A stretch of DNA of 28,642 nt from CAZNHL01 sp964572965 (GCA_964572965.1 CAZNHL010000058.1:1-28642); one strand, 5' to 3'; shown: positions 1 to 8,323, numbered from the stretch's first letter. The notes: a model not told the origin generated them from the sequence alone. Translations and numbers: made by a program.

Positions 1-104
1 CAGAATCTCCGGTTAAGCGGATCAGGTAAGGTGTGCTGAAACGGATACTCAATTAAAATAATATTTCTCTGTGTGAATCTGAGTGTTTTGCGGGAAAATA
101 TGCA

Positions 105-139
105 CAAACAAAAAGGTCTCCCTTGTGAGGAGACCTTTT
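105..139 (-). terminator. Intrinsic terminator downstream of sucC
   Basis: A perfect 11-bp inverted repeat (111-121 pairs with 129-139, arms reading AAAAGGTCTCC) has a 7-base loop. On the minus strand it is followed by a T-rich tract. It lies about 20 bases beyond the sucC stop codon. The plus strand also ends in a short T run, so it could work in both directions. Bases 1-104 hold nothing I can support. Confidence 0.85.
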
Positions 140-161
140 ATTATGAATAGGTAATAATAGC

Positions 162-1388
162 TTATGCTACCAATTTACCGGTAACTGCATCGTTAACAAG
201 TTTCGCAGCATCTTTCAATACAACTGCAGAACTTACTTTCAAGCCAGATTCGTTGATGATCTTAGCACCTTCTTCAGCATTTGTTCCCTGAAGACGAACG
301 ATAATTGGAATAGTGATATTACCAACCGCTTTGTAAGCTTCAACAACACCATTAGCAACACGGTCGCAACGAACAATACCGCCGAAAATGTTGATAAGGA
401 TTGCTTTTACGTTAGGGTCTTTAAGGATAATGCGGAAACCGGCTTCAACAGTCTTAGCATTTGCACCACCCCCAACGTCAAGGAAGTTAGCAGGCTCACC
501 GCCAGACAATTTGATGATATCCATAGTAGCCATTGCCAAACCTGCACCATTTACCATACAACCAACGTTACCGTCAAGTTTTACATAGTTAAGGTGGTTT
601 TCACCAGCTTCAACTTCCAAAGGATCTTCTTCTGTAATATCTCTGTAAGCAGCAAGGTCTTTATGACGGAACAAAGCGTTGTCATCCAAAGAAACTTTAG
701 CATCAACAGCAATGATCTGCTCGTCAGAAGATCTCAACACAGGGTTGATTTCAATCATGTCAGCATCAATTCCTACATAAGCTTTGTATAAATTCTGAAT
801 GAAAGCAACGAACTCCTTGAAAGCCTGACCTTCTAAACCAAGTTTAAAAGCAACTTTTCTTGCCTGATATCCCTGGAAACCAGTCAATGGATCGATCCAC
901 TCTTTGAAAATTTTGTCTGGGTGATGTTCTGCAACTTCTTCGATATCCATACCACCTTCAGTAGAAGCAATGATCACATTCTGACCTTTTGCTCTGTCAA
1001 GAAGAATAGATACATAATATTCTTTAGGTTGTACAACACCCGGATAGTAAAGATCAGAAGCGATCAAAAGTTTGTTTACCACTTTACCTTCTTCACCAGT
1101 CTGGATTGTTACCAAAGTACCACCCAAAATGCCTTGAGCATAAGTTTTAACATCTTCGATTGATTTGGCAATCATAACCCCGCGTAGTTCAGAGCCTTTG
1201 ATTTTACCTTTACCGCGACCACCTGCGTGAATCTGGGCTTTTACAACGAAAATTTTTGTGCCGGTAGTTTCCTGTAGCTTTTTAGCAGCTTCAACCGCAG
1301 CTTCTGGAGTTTCAGCATAAATGCCGTGACCGGTTTTTACACCATATTTCGCAAGGATTTCCTTGGCTTGATATTCGTGTATGTTCAT
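162..1388 (-). CDS. sucC: Succinyl-CoA synthetase (ADP-forming), beta subunit
   Basis: SucC pairs with SucD to convert succinyl-CoA, ADP and phosphate to succinate, CoA and ATP in the cytosolic TCA cycle. The 408-aa product opens MNIHEYQAKEIL, the usual SucC start. An N-terminal ATP-grasp domain has K50 and the glycine-rich GGRGKG at 56-61. The C-terminal CoA-ligase domain carries NIFGGIVRCD at 333-342. The length is slightly above the roughly 390 aa of the Escherichia coli protein. No sucD is adjacent, which is common in Bacteroidota. The gene runs leftwards as a single unit into a strong terminator, and its upstream side is cut by a scaffold gap. Identification is by conserved motifs and is secure. 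Confidence 0.97.
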   Translation of the reverse strand: MNIHEYQAKEILAKYGVKTGHGIYAETPEAAVEAAKKLQETTGTKIFVVKAQIHAGGRGKGKIKGSELRGVMIAKSIEDVKTYAQGILGGTLVTIQTGEEGKVVNKLLIASDLYYPGVVQPKEYYVSILLDRAKGQNVIIASTEGGMDIEEVAEHHPDKIFKEWIDPLTGFQGYQARKVAFKLGLEGQAFKEFVAFIQNLYKAYVGIDADMIEINPVLRSSDEQIIAVDAKVSLDDNALFRHKDLAAYRDITEEDPLEVEAGENHLNYVKLDGNVGCMVNGAGLAMATMDIIKLSGGEPANFLDVGGGANAKTVEAGFRIILKDPNVKAILINIFGGIVRCDRVANGVVEAYKAVGNITIPIIVRLQGTNAEEGAKIINESGLKVSSAVVLKDAAKLVNDAVTGKLVA

Positions 1389-1541
1389 TTGAAAAAGATT
1401 TATGGATTTTAGAAATTCAAAATTAACAGCTCAAGTAGATAGGGTTCTATTTTAGCGCCGGAAAGTTATGAAAATTCAGGCTAAAATCTAAACCGCTACA
1501 TTGAAATAATTAACATATTCGAAAATTGCAAAATCGATATC

Positions 1542-1551
1542 NNNNNNNNNN
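1542..1551. other. Assembly gap (10 N)
   Basis: Ten consecutive N mark a scaffold join of unknown true length. It falls between sucC and a GC-rich structured repeat, a typical place for short-read assembly to break. Linkage of sucC to the rest of the window rests on this join. Confidence 0.98.
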
Positions 1552-1590
1552 TTACAACCTAAGAATATTAGCTACATCTTAAGGTAATTT

Positions 1591-1685
1591 GGGCGTGCCC
1601 CTTCGGGTCGGGCTATTCATTCCAAGTCCTCGCTGCGCTGCGGGCTTTCCATTGCTATCCCTCACGCGAGGGGGCTATCGTATCC
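1591..1685. repeat. GC-rich structured intergenic repeat-like element
   Basis: About 95 bases are much richer in GC than the surrounding intergenic DNA and contain several small hairpins. One has a C(UUCG)G tetraloop at 1599-1607. Another pairs CCCTC (1659-1663) with GAGGG (1668-1672) around ACGC. The word GGGCT recurs four times (around 1610, 1643, 1672 and 1701). A 61-codon open frame crosses the element but resembles no protein. I recall similar GC-rich elements dispersed in Bacteroidota genomes, but cannot confirm that here. Its place beside the scaffold gap fits a multicopy sequence. Confidence 0.5.
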
Positions 1686-1786
1686 TTTTTAAGTCTCTAT
1701 GGGGCTTGGTAATTCTAAGGTTGAAAAATTTCAAAATTAAAAGATTGATTGCTCATATGGGTTCTAATATCTAAGTACCTGAAATT

Positions 1787-1863
1787 TCTCATCATTCTTC
1801 TCTCATGACTCACTTCTCATGTCTGACATCTAAATTCTCACTTCTCAATACTCAATACTCATG
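1787..1863. repeat. Degenerate 7-bp tandem repeat upstream of lolD
   Basis: The sequence parses into consecutive 7-base units of the form TCTCAnn/ACTCAnn: TCTCATC, ATTCTTC, TCTCATG, ACTCACT, TCTCATG, TCTGACA, TCTAAAT, TCTCACT, TCTCAAT, ACTCAAT, ACTCATG. The last units read as the reverse complement of the AGTATTG array behind rnc. The final unit supplies an in-frame ATG at 1861, so the apparent eight-codon N-terminal extension of lolD is probably repeat-derived. With the gap and the GC-rich element, this accounts for the gene-free stretch 1389-1884. Confidence 0.75.
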
Positions 1864-1884
1864 ACTAATAGCTATCTTAGCACT

Positions 1885-2541
1885 ATGTTAAAAGCCATCA
1901 ACATACAGAAAGCCTATAAGGATTTGCAAGTCCTGAAAGGTATAGACCTTGAAGTAAAACAGTCTGAGGTAGTGTCTATTGTAGGAGCTTCAGGTGCAGG
2001 AAAAAGTACCTTACTCCATATTTTAGGAACTTTAGATACAGCCGACGCAGGCACTGTTTTAATTGATGGAAAAGACATTACCGCTATGCGGGATACAGAA
2101 ATTGCACGTTTCAGAAATACATCCATAGGCTTTATTTTCCAATTCCATAACCTTTTGCCAGAATTTTCGGCCCTGGAAAATGTCTCTTTACCAGGGTTTA
2201 TTGGTAATAGAAGTCAGAGAGAAGTAGACGAGAGAGCAAAGTATCTGTTGGAACTATTAGGTTTAAAAGACCGGATAAACCACAAACCTTCTGAACTTTC
2301 AGGCGGAGAACAGCAAAGGGTGTCTGTTGCAAGAGCTTTGCTAAATGAGCCGAAAATCATATTTGCAGATGAACCAAGCGGAAACCTTGATTCAAGAAAT
2401 GCTGAAGACTTGCATCGCCTCTTTTTTCAGCTCCGCGACGAGTTTAAACATACTTTCGTCATTGTGACTCACAATGAAGACCTCGCTCAAATGGCAGACA
2501 GAACCATCGAAATGAAAGATGGATTTATAGTAGCTAATTGA
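1885..2541 (+). CDS. ABC transporter ATP-binding protein, LolD/MacB type
   Basis: This is the ATPase subunit of a LolCDE/MacB-type ABC system, the class that extracts lipoproteins from the inner membrane or drives export and division-linked tasks. The 218-aa product has the complete set of motifs: Walker A GASGAGKST (34-42), Q-loop Q86, signature LSGGEQQR (138-145), Walker B IIFADEP (158-164), and H-loop H196. I chose ATG 1885 because family members open MLKAINI-like, and because the in-frame ATG at 1861 lies in a heptamer repeat. No permease gene is adjacent, so the partner must be encoded elsewhere. LolD is the best guess within the family. The specific substrate is not shown. Confidence 0.88.
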   Translation: MLKAINIQKAYKDLQVLKGIDLEVKQSEVVSIVGASGAGKSTLLHILGTLDTADAGTVLIDGKDITAMRDTEIARFRNTSIGFIFQFHNLLPEFSALENVSLPGFIGNRSQREVDERAKYLLELLGLKDRINHKPSELSGGEQQRVSVARALLNEPKIIFADEPSGNLDSRNAEDLHRLFFQLRDEFKHTFVIVTHNEDLAQMADRTIEMKDGFIVAN

Positions 2542-2561
2542 TTTATAAAGAAATAATAAAT

Positions 2562-2631
2562 ATTTAGCATTTAGCATTTAGCATTTAGCATTTAGCATTT
2601 AACATTTAGCATTTAGCATTTAGCATATTTA
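2562..2631. repeat. 7-bp tandem repeat (ATTTAGC) abutting the recQ start codon
   Basis: Nine contiguous heptamers run from 2562 to 2624: eight are ATTTAGC and one is ATTTAAC. A degenerate tenth unit, ATATTTA, ends exactly where the recQ ATG begins (2632). The array fills nearly all of the lolD-recQ gap. It therefore occupies the whole translation-initiation region of recQ, and copy-number change would alter the leader without changing the reading frame. Confidence 0.93.
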
Positions 2632-4542
2632 ATGTTAGCAAAAAAAATCCTGGAAAAATATTGGGGCTACAGCAAGTTCAGATCTCTTCAACAAGAGATT
2701 GTGGAAAGTGCTTTGCAAAACCAGGATACAATTGCACTCTTACCAACCGGAGGAGGGAAGTCGGTTTGCTTTCAGGTTCCTGCCATTATTAAAGACGGCA
2801 TCACCATTGTCGTTTCTCCGCTCATCGCCCTGATGAAAGACCAGGTCGAACAACTTAAAAAAAGAGGTATTCCCGCTGTTGCTATCCATTCTGGGTTAAG
2901 TTACCGTGAAATAGATATTTTGCTGGATAATTGTGTGCTTGGTCACGTAAAGCTGCTTTATGTTTCTCCGGAGCGTTTAAAAAGCGAGTTACTGATAGAG
3001 CGGGCTAAACGGATGCAGGTAGCTATGCTGGTGGTTGATGAAGCACATTGTATCTCGCAGTGGGGTTACGACTTCAGACCTTCCTATCATGAGATTCCTG
3101 ACTTTAGAAAACTCTTTCCAAGTGTGCCTGTGATGGCATTAACGGCAACAGCAACACCCGAAGTAAGAAAAGACATAGAGGAGAAGCTCGAGCTGAAAGA
3201 TGCGAAGACTTTTGTAAGTTCGTTCAAAAGAGATAACCTTTCTTATTCTTCTTTTGAAGAAGAAAACAAAGAAGCCAAACTGGTAGACATTATGCGCAAA
3301 GTGCCTGGTTCGGCCATCGTATATGTCAAAACGAGAAAGCGCACCAAAGAAATAGCTTCACTATTATATAAGGCTGGTATTTCAGTCGATTTTTACCATG
3401 CCGGTTTAAGTAATAAAGAGCGTTCTCAAAAACAGGATGCCTGGGTGGAAAACAGAGTACGCGTCATTGTTTCAACCAATGCTTTTGGTATGGGCATAGA
3501 TAAACCCGATGTGCGTCTGGTAGTGCATATGGATTTGCCGGAAACACTGGAAGCGTATTTTCAGGAAGCGGGCAGAGCAGGACGTGACGGAGGAAAAGCA
3601 TATGGTGTATTGTTATACAACCAAACTGATCTGGAGGAATTGCCATTGCGGGTAGAGGAAGCATATCCTCAGGTAGATTTTATTAAAAAAGTTTACCAGT
3701 GCCTGGCTAATTTCTATAAAATAGCAGTAGGAAGTTCTAACCTGAGCGAATACGATTTTGACCTCGAAGAACTTTGCAAAACGTACCAATTACCTTCTAA
3801 GGAAACCTATAATGCAATAAAGAAGCTGGAACTGGAAGGTTTTATTCAGCTTAACGAGGCCTTTTATTTGCCGTCCAGGATTCATTTTAATATCGACCAT
3901 GCAGAAATGTATGCTTACCTCATTGCCAATAGTAAACAAGAACCTGTAATTAAAACTTTGTTGCGGATTTATGGTGGCGAATTATATACCTATTATGTAA
4001 GTATCAATGAAGCTTATGTAGCCCGTCAGATGCAGGTATCAGTTGACGAAGTGTTAAGGCAATTGGATTACTTGAAAAAGACAAATGCTGCCGAGTATGA
4101 TAAGCAAAAAAATAAGCCTCAGGTAGTATTTACAACTATGCGCTACGATGCTTCCAAATTACCATTTAGTATTCAGTTATATGAAAAGCTAAAAAAAGGA
4201 GCAGTCCAAAAAGCTGCTTCGGTCTCATCTTATGCAGTTAATCCTGTAGTATGCCGTTCTGTTTTGCTGGTATCTTATTTTGGCGAAGAAAAAGCGGAAG
4301 AGTGTGGTGTTTGCGATAATTGCCTTAAAAGAAAAAAGAAAGAGCAGGGCGATGAGTTAAAAAGTATTAAAGCGAAAATATTGAGTATTTTGAACTCAGG
4401 GCCGATGCAGGGTGCAGACCTGGTGAAGCTGTTTTCGACCTTACAGAAAGAAATTTTGCAGACAGCATTAAAAGAATTACTCGATGATGAAGAAATTTAT
4501 TATGGAGGAGACAGTAAACTATATCTTAAAAATATTGATTAG
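2632..4542 (+). CDS. recQ: ATP-dependent DNA helicase RecQ
   Basis: RecQ is a superfamily 2 3'-5' DNA helicase acting in recombination and replication-fork repair. The 636-aa product shows motif 0 (FRSLQQE), motif I LLPTGGGKS (36-44), motif Ia, the DEAH box (136-139) followed by the RecQ aromatic-rich loop CISQWGYDF, motif III ALTATATP, motif V AFGMGIDKPDVR and motif VI QEAGRAGRDG. The RQC zinc site is visible as C541, C558, C561 and C564. After it only about 70 residues remain, ending in what looks like a winged helix, so I see no HRDC domain. The start codon directly follows a heptamer array. The gene is co-oriented with lolD but separated from it by the repeat. Confidence 0.95.
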   Translation: MLAKKILEKYWGYSKFRSLQQEIVESALQNQDTIALLPTGGGKSVCFQVPAIIKDGITIVVSPLIALMKDQVEQLKKRGIPAVAIHSGLSYREIDILLDNCVLGHVKLLYVSPERLKSELLIERAKRMQVAMLVVDEAHCISQWGYDFRPSYHEIPDFRKLFPSVPVMALTATATPEVRKDIEEKLELKDAKTFVSSFKRDNLSYSSFEEENKEAKLVDIMRKVPGSAIVYVKTRKRTKEIASLLYKAGISVDFYHAGLSNKERSQKQDAWVENRVRVIVSTNAFGMGIDKPDVRLVVHMDLPETLEAYFQEAGRAGRDGGKAYGVLLYNQTDLEELPLRVEEAYPQVDFIKKVYQCLANFYKIAVGSSNLSEYDFDLEELCKTYQLPSKETYNAIKKLELEGFIQLNEAFYLPSRIHFNIDHAEMYAYLIANSKQEPVIKTLLRIYGGELYTYYVSINEAYVARQMQVSVDEVLRQLDYLKKTNAAEYDKQKNKPQVVFTTMRYDASKLPFSIQLYEKLKKGAVQKAASVSSYAVNPVVCRSVLLVSYFGEEKAEECGVCDNCLKRKKKEQGDELKSIKAKILSILNSGPMQGADLVKLFSTLQKEILQTALKELLDDEEIYYGGDSKLYLKNID

Positions 4543-4608
4543 CTTTTACTCCTGTAAGTGAACCGTAATAATCGATATTGAAATGTTTTTACTTGGATTA
4601 AAAGCATA

Positions 4609-4616
4609 TATATTTG
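4609..4616 (+). promoter_or_regulatory. Candidate -7 promoter box for the IPExxxVDY-pyk unit
   Basis: TATATTTG matches the Bacteroidota -7 consensus TAnnTTTG exactly and lies 20 bases before the start codon at 4637. No good TTG -33 element is found at 17-23 bases. A T-rich stretch at the right distance is the only candidate, so only the -7 box is claimed. Confidence 0.45.
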
Positions 4617-4636
4617 CAGATAAATAATGCCGGAAC

Positions 4637-5065
4637 ATGAAAGCACATAAACTGGTAGTTGAGTACGATTACAGTTTTACCGTTTTGGCACTCCGTTGTT
4701 CTGTAAAGGAGTATAAGTTGGCTCTGGAACTCAATAAAGCACTGGATATCAGTTTGGAGAAGCAAATTGACCTGGCATATGAGCTTTCTCAGCAAAGTAG
4801 ATTTTTGATTTCAAATTTTTTATTTGAGTCAGAATATGCTACTTTTAGGCTCCTAAAAAACAGGGCGTACGACTTTTCAGAAGGGGCAAAGCCTTTTTTG
4901 GTGCCTGAAAAAAAAGAGTTCGATTATCTGTTTCTCATTGAAGGGGAAGAGATGCCGATCGACAAGGCAATGCTCATGACTGTTTTAAAAGCGCTTCCGG
5001 AAGTGGAGTTAGCCGAAGATATAGAAGTCTCAAAACTAAAATCTAAGAATAATCTTTTGTTCTGA
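4637..5065 (+). CDS. IPExxxVDY family protein
   Basis: This is a small (142 aa) protein of a Bacteroidota-specific family of unknown function, named after the motif IPExxxVDY. Here the motif reads VPEKKEFDY near residue 90, with I to V and V to F changes. It has no signal peptide or membrane segment and is predicted cytosolic. In many Bacteroidota this gene lies between rnc and pyk. Here pyk follows after 42 bases on the same strand, which supports the assignment, but rnc is about 10 kb away. A -7 promoter box 20 bases upstream suggests that it leads a two-gene unit with pyk. The function is not known. Confidence 0.8.
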   Translation: MKAHKLVVEYDYSFTVLALRCSVKEYKLALELNKALDISLEKQIDLAYELSQQSRFLISNFLFESEYATFRLLKNRAYDFSEGAKPFLVPEKKEFDYLFLIEGEEMPIDKAMLMTVLKALPEVELAEDIEVSKLKSKNNLLF

Positions 5066-5107
5066 TTGCGGTAAATGATGCCGCACGCGATGATATAATA
5101 AAGAAAT

Positions 5108-6535
5108 ATGAAAACCATTCAGAAAAAAACTAAGGTAATTGCTACTGTTGGCCCTGCTTGTAACACTGAAGAAAAGTTGTGGGAACTGGTGCAGGCAGGT
5201 GTAAACATCTTCAGATTAAACTTCTCTCACGGTTCACACGAAGATCACCTTAAAGTGATTAACCACGTGAGAAACATTAACGCTAAACATGGTACAAGCA
5301 TTTGTTTATTACAGGATTTACAAGGTCCTAAAATCAGAACAGGTGAAGTTGAAAATAATGGTGTAGAGTTAGTTCCTGGTGAAAAAATTATACTTACTAC
5401 TGAAAAAGTAATCGGTAACTCTAAAAGAATATATACTTCTTACAAAAGTATGCCAAGAGACGTTAAGGCCGGCGACGCAATCCTTATCGATGATGGTAAA
5501 CTTGAAATAAGAGTTGAAAGTATAGCAGGCGAAGAAATTACCTGTAAAGTTATTTACGGTGGCACTTTGAAGTCTAAAAAAGGTATCAACCTGCCAAATA
5601 CAAATGTTTCTGAGCCATCTCTTACAGAGAAAGACAGAGAAGATCTGATGTTTGGTTTAGAGCATAATGTTGACTGGATCGCATTGTCTTTCGTTCGTCA
5701 TTCTGAAGACATGAAAGAAATCAAATCTATCATCCGTCAGAACAACAAAGCAGCAAAAGTAATTGCTAAAATTGAGAAGCCTGAAGCTTTAGCTCATATT
5801 GATGATATTATCCGTGAGTCTGATGCTTTGATGGTTGCCCGTGGTGACCTGGGTGTTGAAATTCCGGCTGAAGAAGTGCCGATTATTCAGAAAATGATTA
5901 TCAGCAAGTGTAACAAACAGGCTAAACCTGTTATCGTTGCAACTCAGATGCTGGAAAGCATGGTTACTTCTCCTCGTCCTACACGTGCTGAAACAAATGA
6001 CTGTGCTAACGCAGTAATGGATGGAGCTGATACTTTGATGCTTTCTGCTGAAACTGCTTCAGGGATGTATCCTTTGGAAGCTGTAAAAAGCATGGTGAAA
6101 ACTATTCAGGTAATCGAAGAGAACGCTGATATCTACAATAAGCATTATGAATTAGATACTGAATCTGCTACGTTCCACAACCAGGCAGTAATTTTAGGTG
6201 CTTGCAAAATGGCTGAAATCGTTGGTGCAAAAGCAATCATCGGTACTTCAAGAACAGGCTTTACAGCTTTCCGTATTGCTGCTCACAGACCAGATGCTCA
6301 AATCTTTGTGTTTACTGATAAGAAGGATATTCAGACTAGCCTGAATCTGATCTGGGGTGTTAAATCTATCTATTTTGATGATTTCACTTCAACAGATCAG
6401 ACAGTAGATAAATTGATCGATCTTTTGAAAAAAGACGGTTACCTTAAAGCTGGTGACGTTGTTATCAATACTGGCAGCATGCCTGTTCAGGATAACAATT
6501 TGACTAACATGGTAAAATTGTCTATCGTAAAATAA
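5108..6535 (+). CDS. pyk: Pyruvate kinase
   Basis: Pyruvate kinase converts phosphoenolpyruvate and ADP to pyruvate and ATP, the last step of glycolysis, in the cytosol. The 475-aa length is normal. Visible landmarks are TKVIATVGPAC at the start of the barrel, NFSHG (38-42), the catalytic-lysine segment IAKIEKPEA, MVARGDLGVEIP, and VATQMLESM with the following TRAE loop. A C-terminal alpha/beta domain (from about residue 350) completes the protein. It is probably co-transcribed with the IPExxxVDY gene upstream and ends at a clear intrinsic terminator. Confidence 0.98.
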   Translation: MKTIQKKTKVIATVGPACNTEEKLWELVQAGVNIFRLNFSHGSHEDHLKVINHVRNINAKHGTSICLLQDLQGPKIRTGEVENNGVELVPGEKIILTTEKVIGNSKRIYTSYKSMPRDVKAGDAILIDDGKLEIRVESIAGEEITCKVIYGGTLKSKKGINLPNTNVSEPSLTEKDREDLMFGLEHNVDWIALSFVRHSEDMKEIKSIIRQNNKAAKVIAKIEKPEALAHIDDIIRESDALMVARGDLGVEIPAEEVPIIQKMIISKCNKQAKPVIVATQMLESMVTSPRPTRAETNDCANAVMDGADTLMLSAETASGMYPLEAVKSMVKTIQVIEENADIYNKHYELDTESATFHNQAVILGACKMAEIVGAKAIIGTSRTGFTAFRIAAHRPDAQIFVFTDKKDIQTSLNLIWGVKSIYFDDFTSTDQTVDKLIDLLKKDGYLKAGDVVINTGSMPVQDNNLTNMVKLSIVK

Positions 6536-6572
6536 TTGAACTAAAGCACTAAGCTTTTGTTACAGATTTTAG

Positions 6573-6601
6573 AATCCTCTGATTTATCGGAGGATTTTTT
6601 T
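6573..6601 (+). terminator. Intrinsic terminator after pyk
   Basis: A 7-bp stem, AATCCTC (6573-6579) pairing with GAGGATT (6590-6596), has a 10-base loop and runs into a T tract (6595-6601). It lies about 40 bases after the pyk stop and separates pyk from the peptidase gene. Confidence 0.85.
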
Positions 6602-6633
6602 GTATAATAATTTATCGGCTAATTATAAATCGG

Positions 6634-7680
6634 ATGAATATAGCATTGCTATCAAAAATATGTGAAGTGCCTGGTGCGCCGGGTCATGAAAGTCAGATTC
6701 GTCAATTGGTAATGGATACCATCAGACCTTATGTTGACGAACTTTCTGTGGATAATATGGGGAACTTGTATGCTTTCAAAAAAGGTAGCAACAACCCTGA
6801 AAATAAAAAAGTAATGATTGCAGCTCACATGGATGAGATCGGTTTTATCATTACGGGTATTGATGAAAAAGGCTATTTGCGGTTTAATACTTTAGGCGGT
6901 TTTGACCCTAAAACATTGACAGCTCAACGAGTATTGGTGCATGGTAAAAAAGATATTATTGGTGTAATGGGCAGTAAGCCTTTGCACGTGATGAGTCCTG
7001 AAGAAAGAAATGCTGTTGCTAAAATCGGTGATTATTTCATCGATTGCGGTATGACAAAAGAAGAAATCAGCAAGTATGTGCGCATAGGTGATGTAGTTAC
7101 ACGTGAGCGCAGTCTTGTTGAAATGGGCGATTGTGTCAACTGTAAATCCATAGATAACCGCGTTTCTGTTTTTATTTTGATAGAAGCTATGCGTGAGTTG
7201 AAGAATGCTCCTTACGACGTATATGCTGTATTTACGGTACAGGAAGAAATGGGAGCCAGAGGAGCCGTATTGGCAGCTCATAGAGTAAATCCTGATTTTG
7301 CCTTTGGGTTAGATACAACCATTGCATTTGATACGCCTGGTGCGCGCGACCATGAGATGGTTACACGCTTGGGAGCAGGAACTGCAGTGAAGATTATGGA
7401 TTCGTCTGTTATCTCAGATAAGCGTTTGGTCGACTACCTGGAAAACCTGGCAGATGCTAATGATATTCCTTATCAGAGAGAGATCTTGTCTGGCGGGAAC
7501 ACTGATACCGGTCCGATGCAGAGAAGTGGCAAGGAAGGGGCTATTGCAGGTGCTTTGTCTATTCCTACCAGGCATATTCATCAGGTAATTGAAATGGCAC
7601 ACAAGAAAGATGTTCAGGCAACGATAGACTTGCTTCGTCTGGCGTTGCAAAATCTGGATAAAAGAAGCTGGAAGTGGTAA
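6634..7680 (+). CDS. M42 family metallopeptidase (glutamyl aminopeptidase/TET-like)
   Basis: M42 enzymes are cytosolic dinuclear-metal aminopeptidases, often forming large tetrahedral assemblies that trim oligopeptides. The 348-aa product shows the expected metal and catalytic residues: AAHMDE with H65 and D67, SIDNR with the bridging D174, the QEEMG pair E204/E205, D227 in GLDTT, and H316 in PTRHIHQVIE. There is no signal peptide. It stands alone between two terminator-like hairpins. Older annotations call such proteins endoglucanase M or cellulase; the peptidase reading fits the motifs better. Substrate preference cannot be read from the sequence. Confidence 0.93.
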   Translation: MNIALLSKICEVPGAPGHESQIRQLVMDTIRPYVDELSVDNMGNLYAFKKGSNNPENKKVMIAAHMDEIGFIITGIDEKGYLRFNTLGGFDPKTLTAQRVLVHGKKDIIGVMGSKPLHVMSPEERNAVAKIGDYFIDCGMTKEEISKYVRIGDVVTRERSLVEMGDCVNCKSIDNRVSVFILIEAMRELKNAPYDVYAVFTVQEEMGARGAVLAAHRVNPDFAFGLDTTIAFDTPGARDHEMVTRLGAGTAVKIMDSSVISDKRLVDYLENLADANDIPYQREILSGGNTDTGPMQRSGKEGAIAGALSIPTRHIHQVIEMAHKKDVQATIDLLRLALQNLDKRSWKW

Positions 7681-7691
7681 ATAAGTTTTAA

Positions 7692-7731
7692 ATTATAGGT
7701 GTTGGGTTTTGGTTAAACCAACACCTATAAT
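7692..7731. terminator. Bidirectional terminator hairpin between convergent genes
   Basis: A perfect 14-bp inverted repeat (7692-7705 with 7718-7731) has a 12-base loop and lies between the convergent peptidase and reductase genes. There is no strong T tract on either side, but the position and stem fit a shared terminator. Confidence 0.7.
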
Positions 7732-7742
7732 CGTTTATACAG

Positions 7743-8264
7743 TTAAGCCGTGGTTGTATTCAGTGTGTAAATCAATTGTACAAGGCCGCTGGAGTAATTA
7801 ATAGTTTCTTTGTGGTTAAAATACATTCTTTCTTTCAATCCCGAAAATAGCGCTTTGCCACTGCCAAGTAAAATCGGGTGAACAGAAATCTGTAATTCAT
7901 CTACCAGCTTTTCATTCATAAGTGTGCTTATCAGTTCAGCGCCACCCCAAAGCCAGATGTCTTTTCCGGTACCTGATTTCAATAGTTTTATCTCTTCTAC
8001 TGCATTACTGATCAACTGAACGGAAGGATCATTTACTGACGTCAGGCTTTTTGAAATAACATACTTTTTCTTATCAGGATAAGCAGAAGCATCATATTGG
8101 AGTAATACCTCGTAACTTTTTCTGCCAAACAAAATAGCATCTGTGCGGTTCAGAAATTCTGTCATACCGTAATCCAGGTCTGTATAGCACCAGTCAAACT
8201 CTCCGTTAGGGCCTTCTATAAAGCCATCAAGACTGACAGCCAGGTTAAGAATAATTTTTCTCAT
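7743..8264 (-). CDS. Dihydrofolate reductase-fold protein (RibD C-terminal domain)
   Basis: This 173-aa cytosolic protein belongs to the RibD C-terminal/DHFR-like reductase family (YyaP/YwjB-type proteins). It opens MRKIILNLAVSLDGFIEG, the typical first strand and substrate loop of the family. It also has ILFGRKSYE for the nucleotide-binding region and DIWLWGGAELIS, the glycine pair that contacts NADPH. It is a lone DHFR-like domain with no deaminase half. Its true substrate is unknown, and it is probably not the housekeeping folate enzyme. A five-unit heptamer array lies 17 bases upstream of the ATG. It is co-oriented with the DinB-like gene upstream and may form a unit with it. Confidence 0.85.
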   Translation of the reverse strand: MRKIILNLAVSLDGFIEGPNGEFDWCYTDLDYGMTEFLNRTDAILFGRKSYEVLLQYDASAYPDKKKYVISKSLTSVNDPSVQLISNAVEEIKLLKSGTGKDIWLWGGAELISTLMNEKLVDELQISVHPILLGSGKALFSGLKERMYFNHKETINYSSGLVQLIYTLNTTTA

Positions 8265-8280
8265 TAAGAATTTTAATTAA

Positions 8281-8315
8281 CTCACTACTCACTACTCACT
8301 ACTCACTACTCACTA
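8281..8315. repeat. 7-bp tandem repeat (CTCACTA) x5
   Basis: Five perfect copies of CTCACTA fill the gap between the DinB-like gene stop and the reductase start codon. On the minus strand, the direction of both genes, this is a rotation of AGTAGTG. That differs by one base from the AGTATTG array behind rnc. Confidence 0.93.
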
Positions 8316-8323
8316 CTATATTT

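Noticed and set aside
1589..1774. A 61-codon open frame across the GC-rich element
   Set aside because: It is explained by the biased composition of the structured repeat, has no recognisable protein features and runs into AT-rich repeat DNA.
2562..2631. Repeat array as a possible CRISPR
   Set aside because: The units are 7 bases and contiguous, without spacers. The other arrays are the same in kind.
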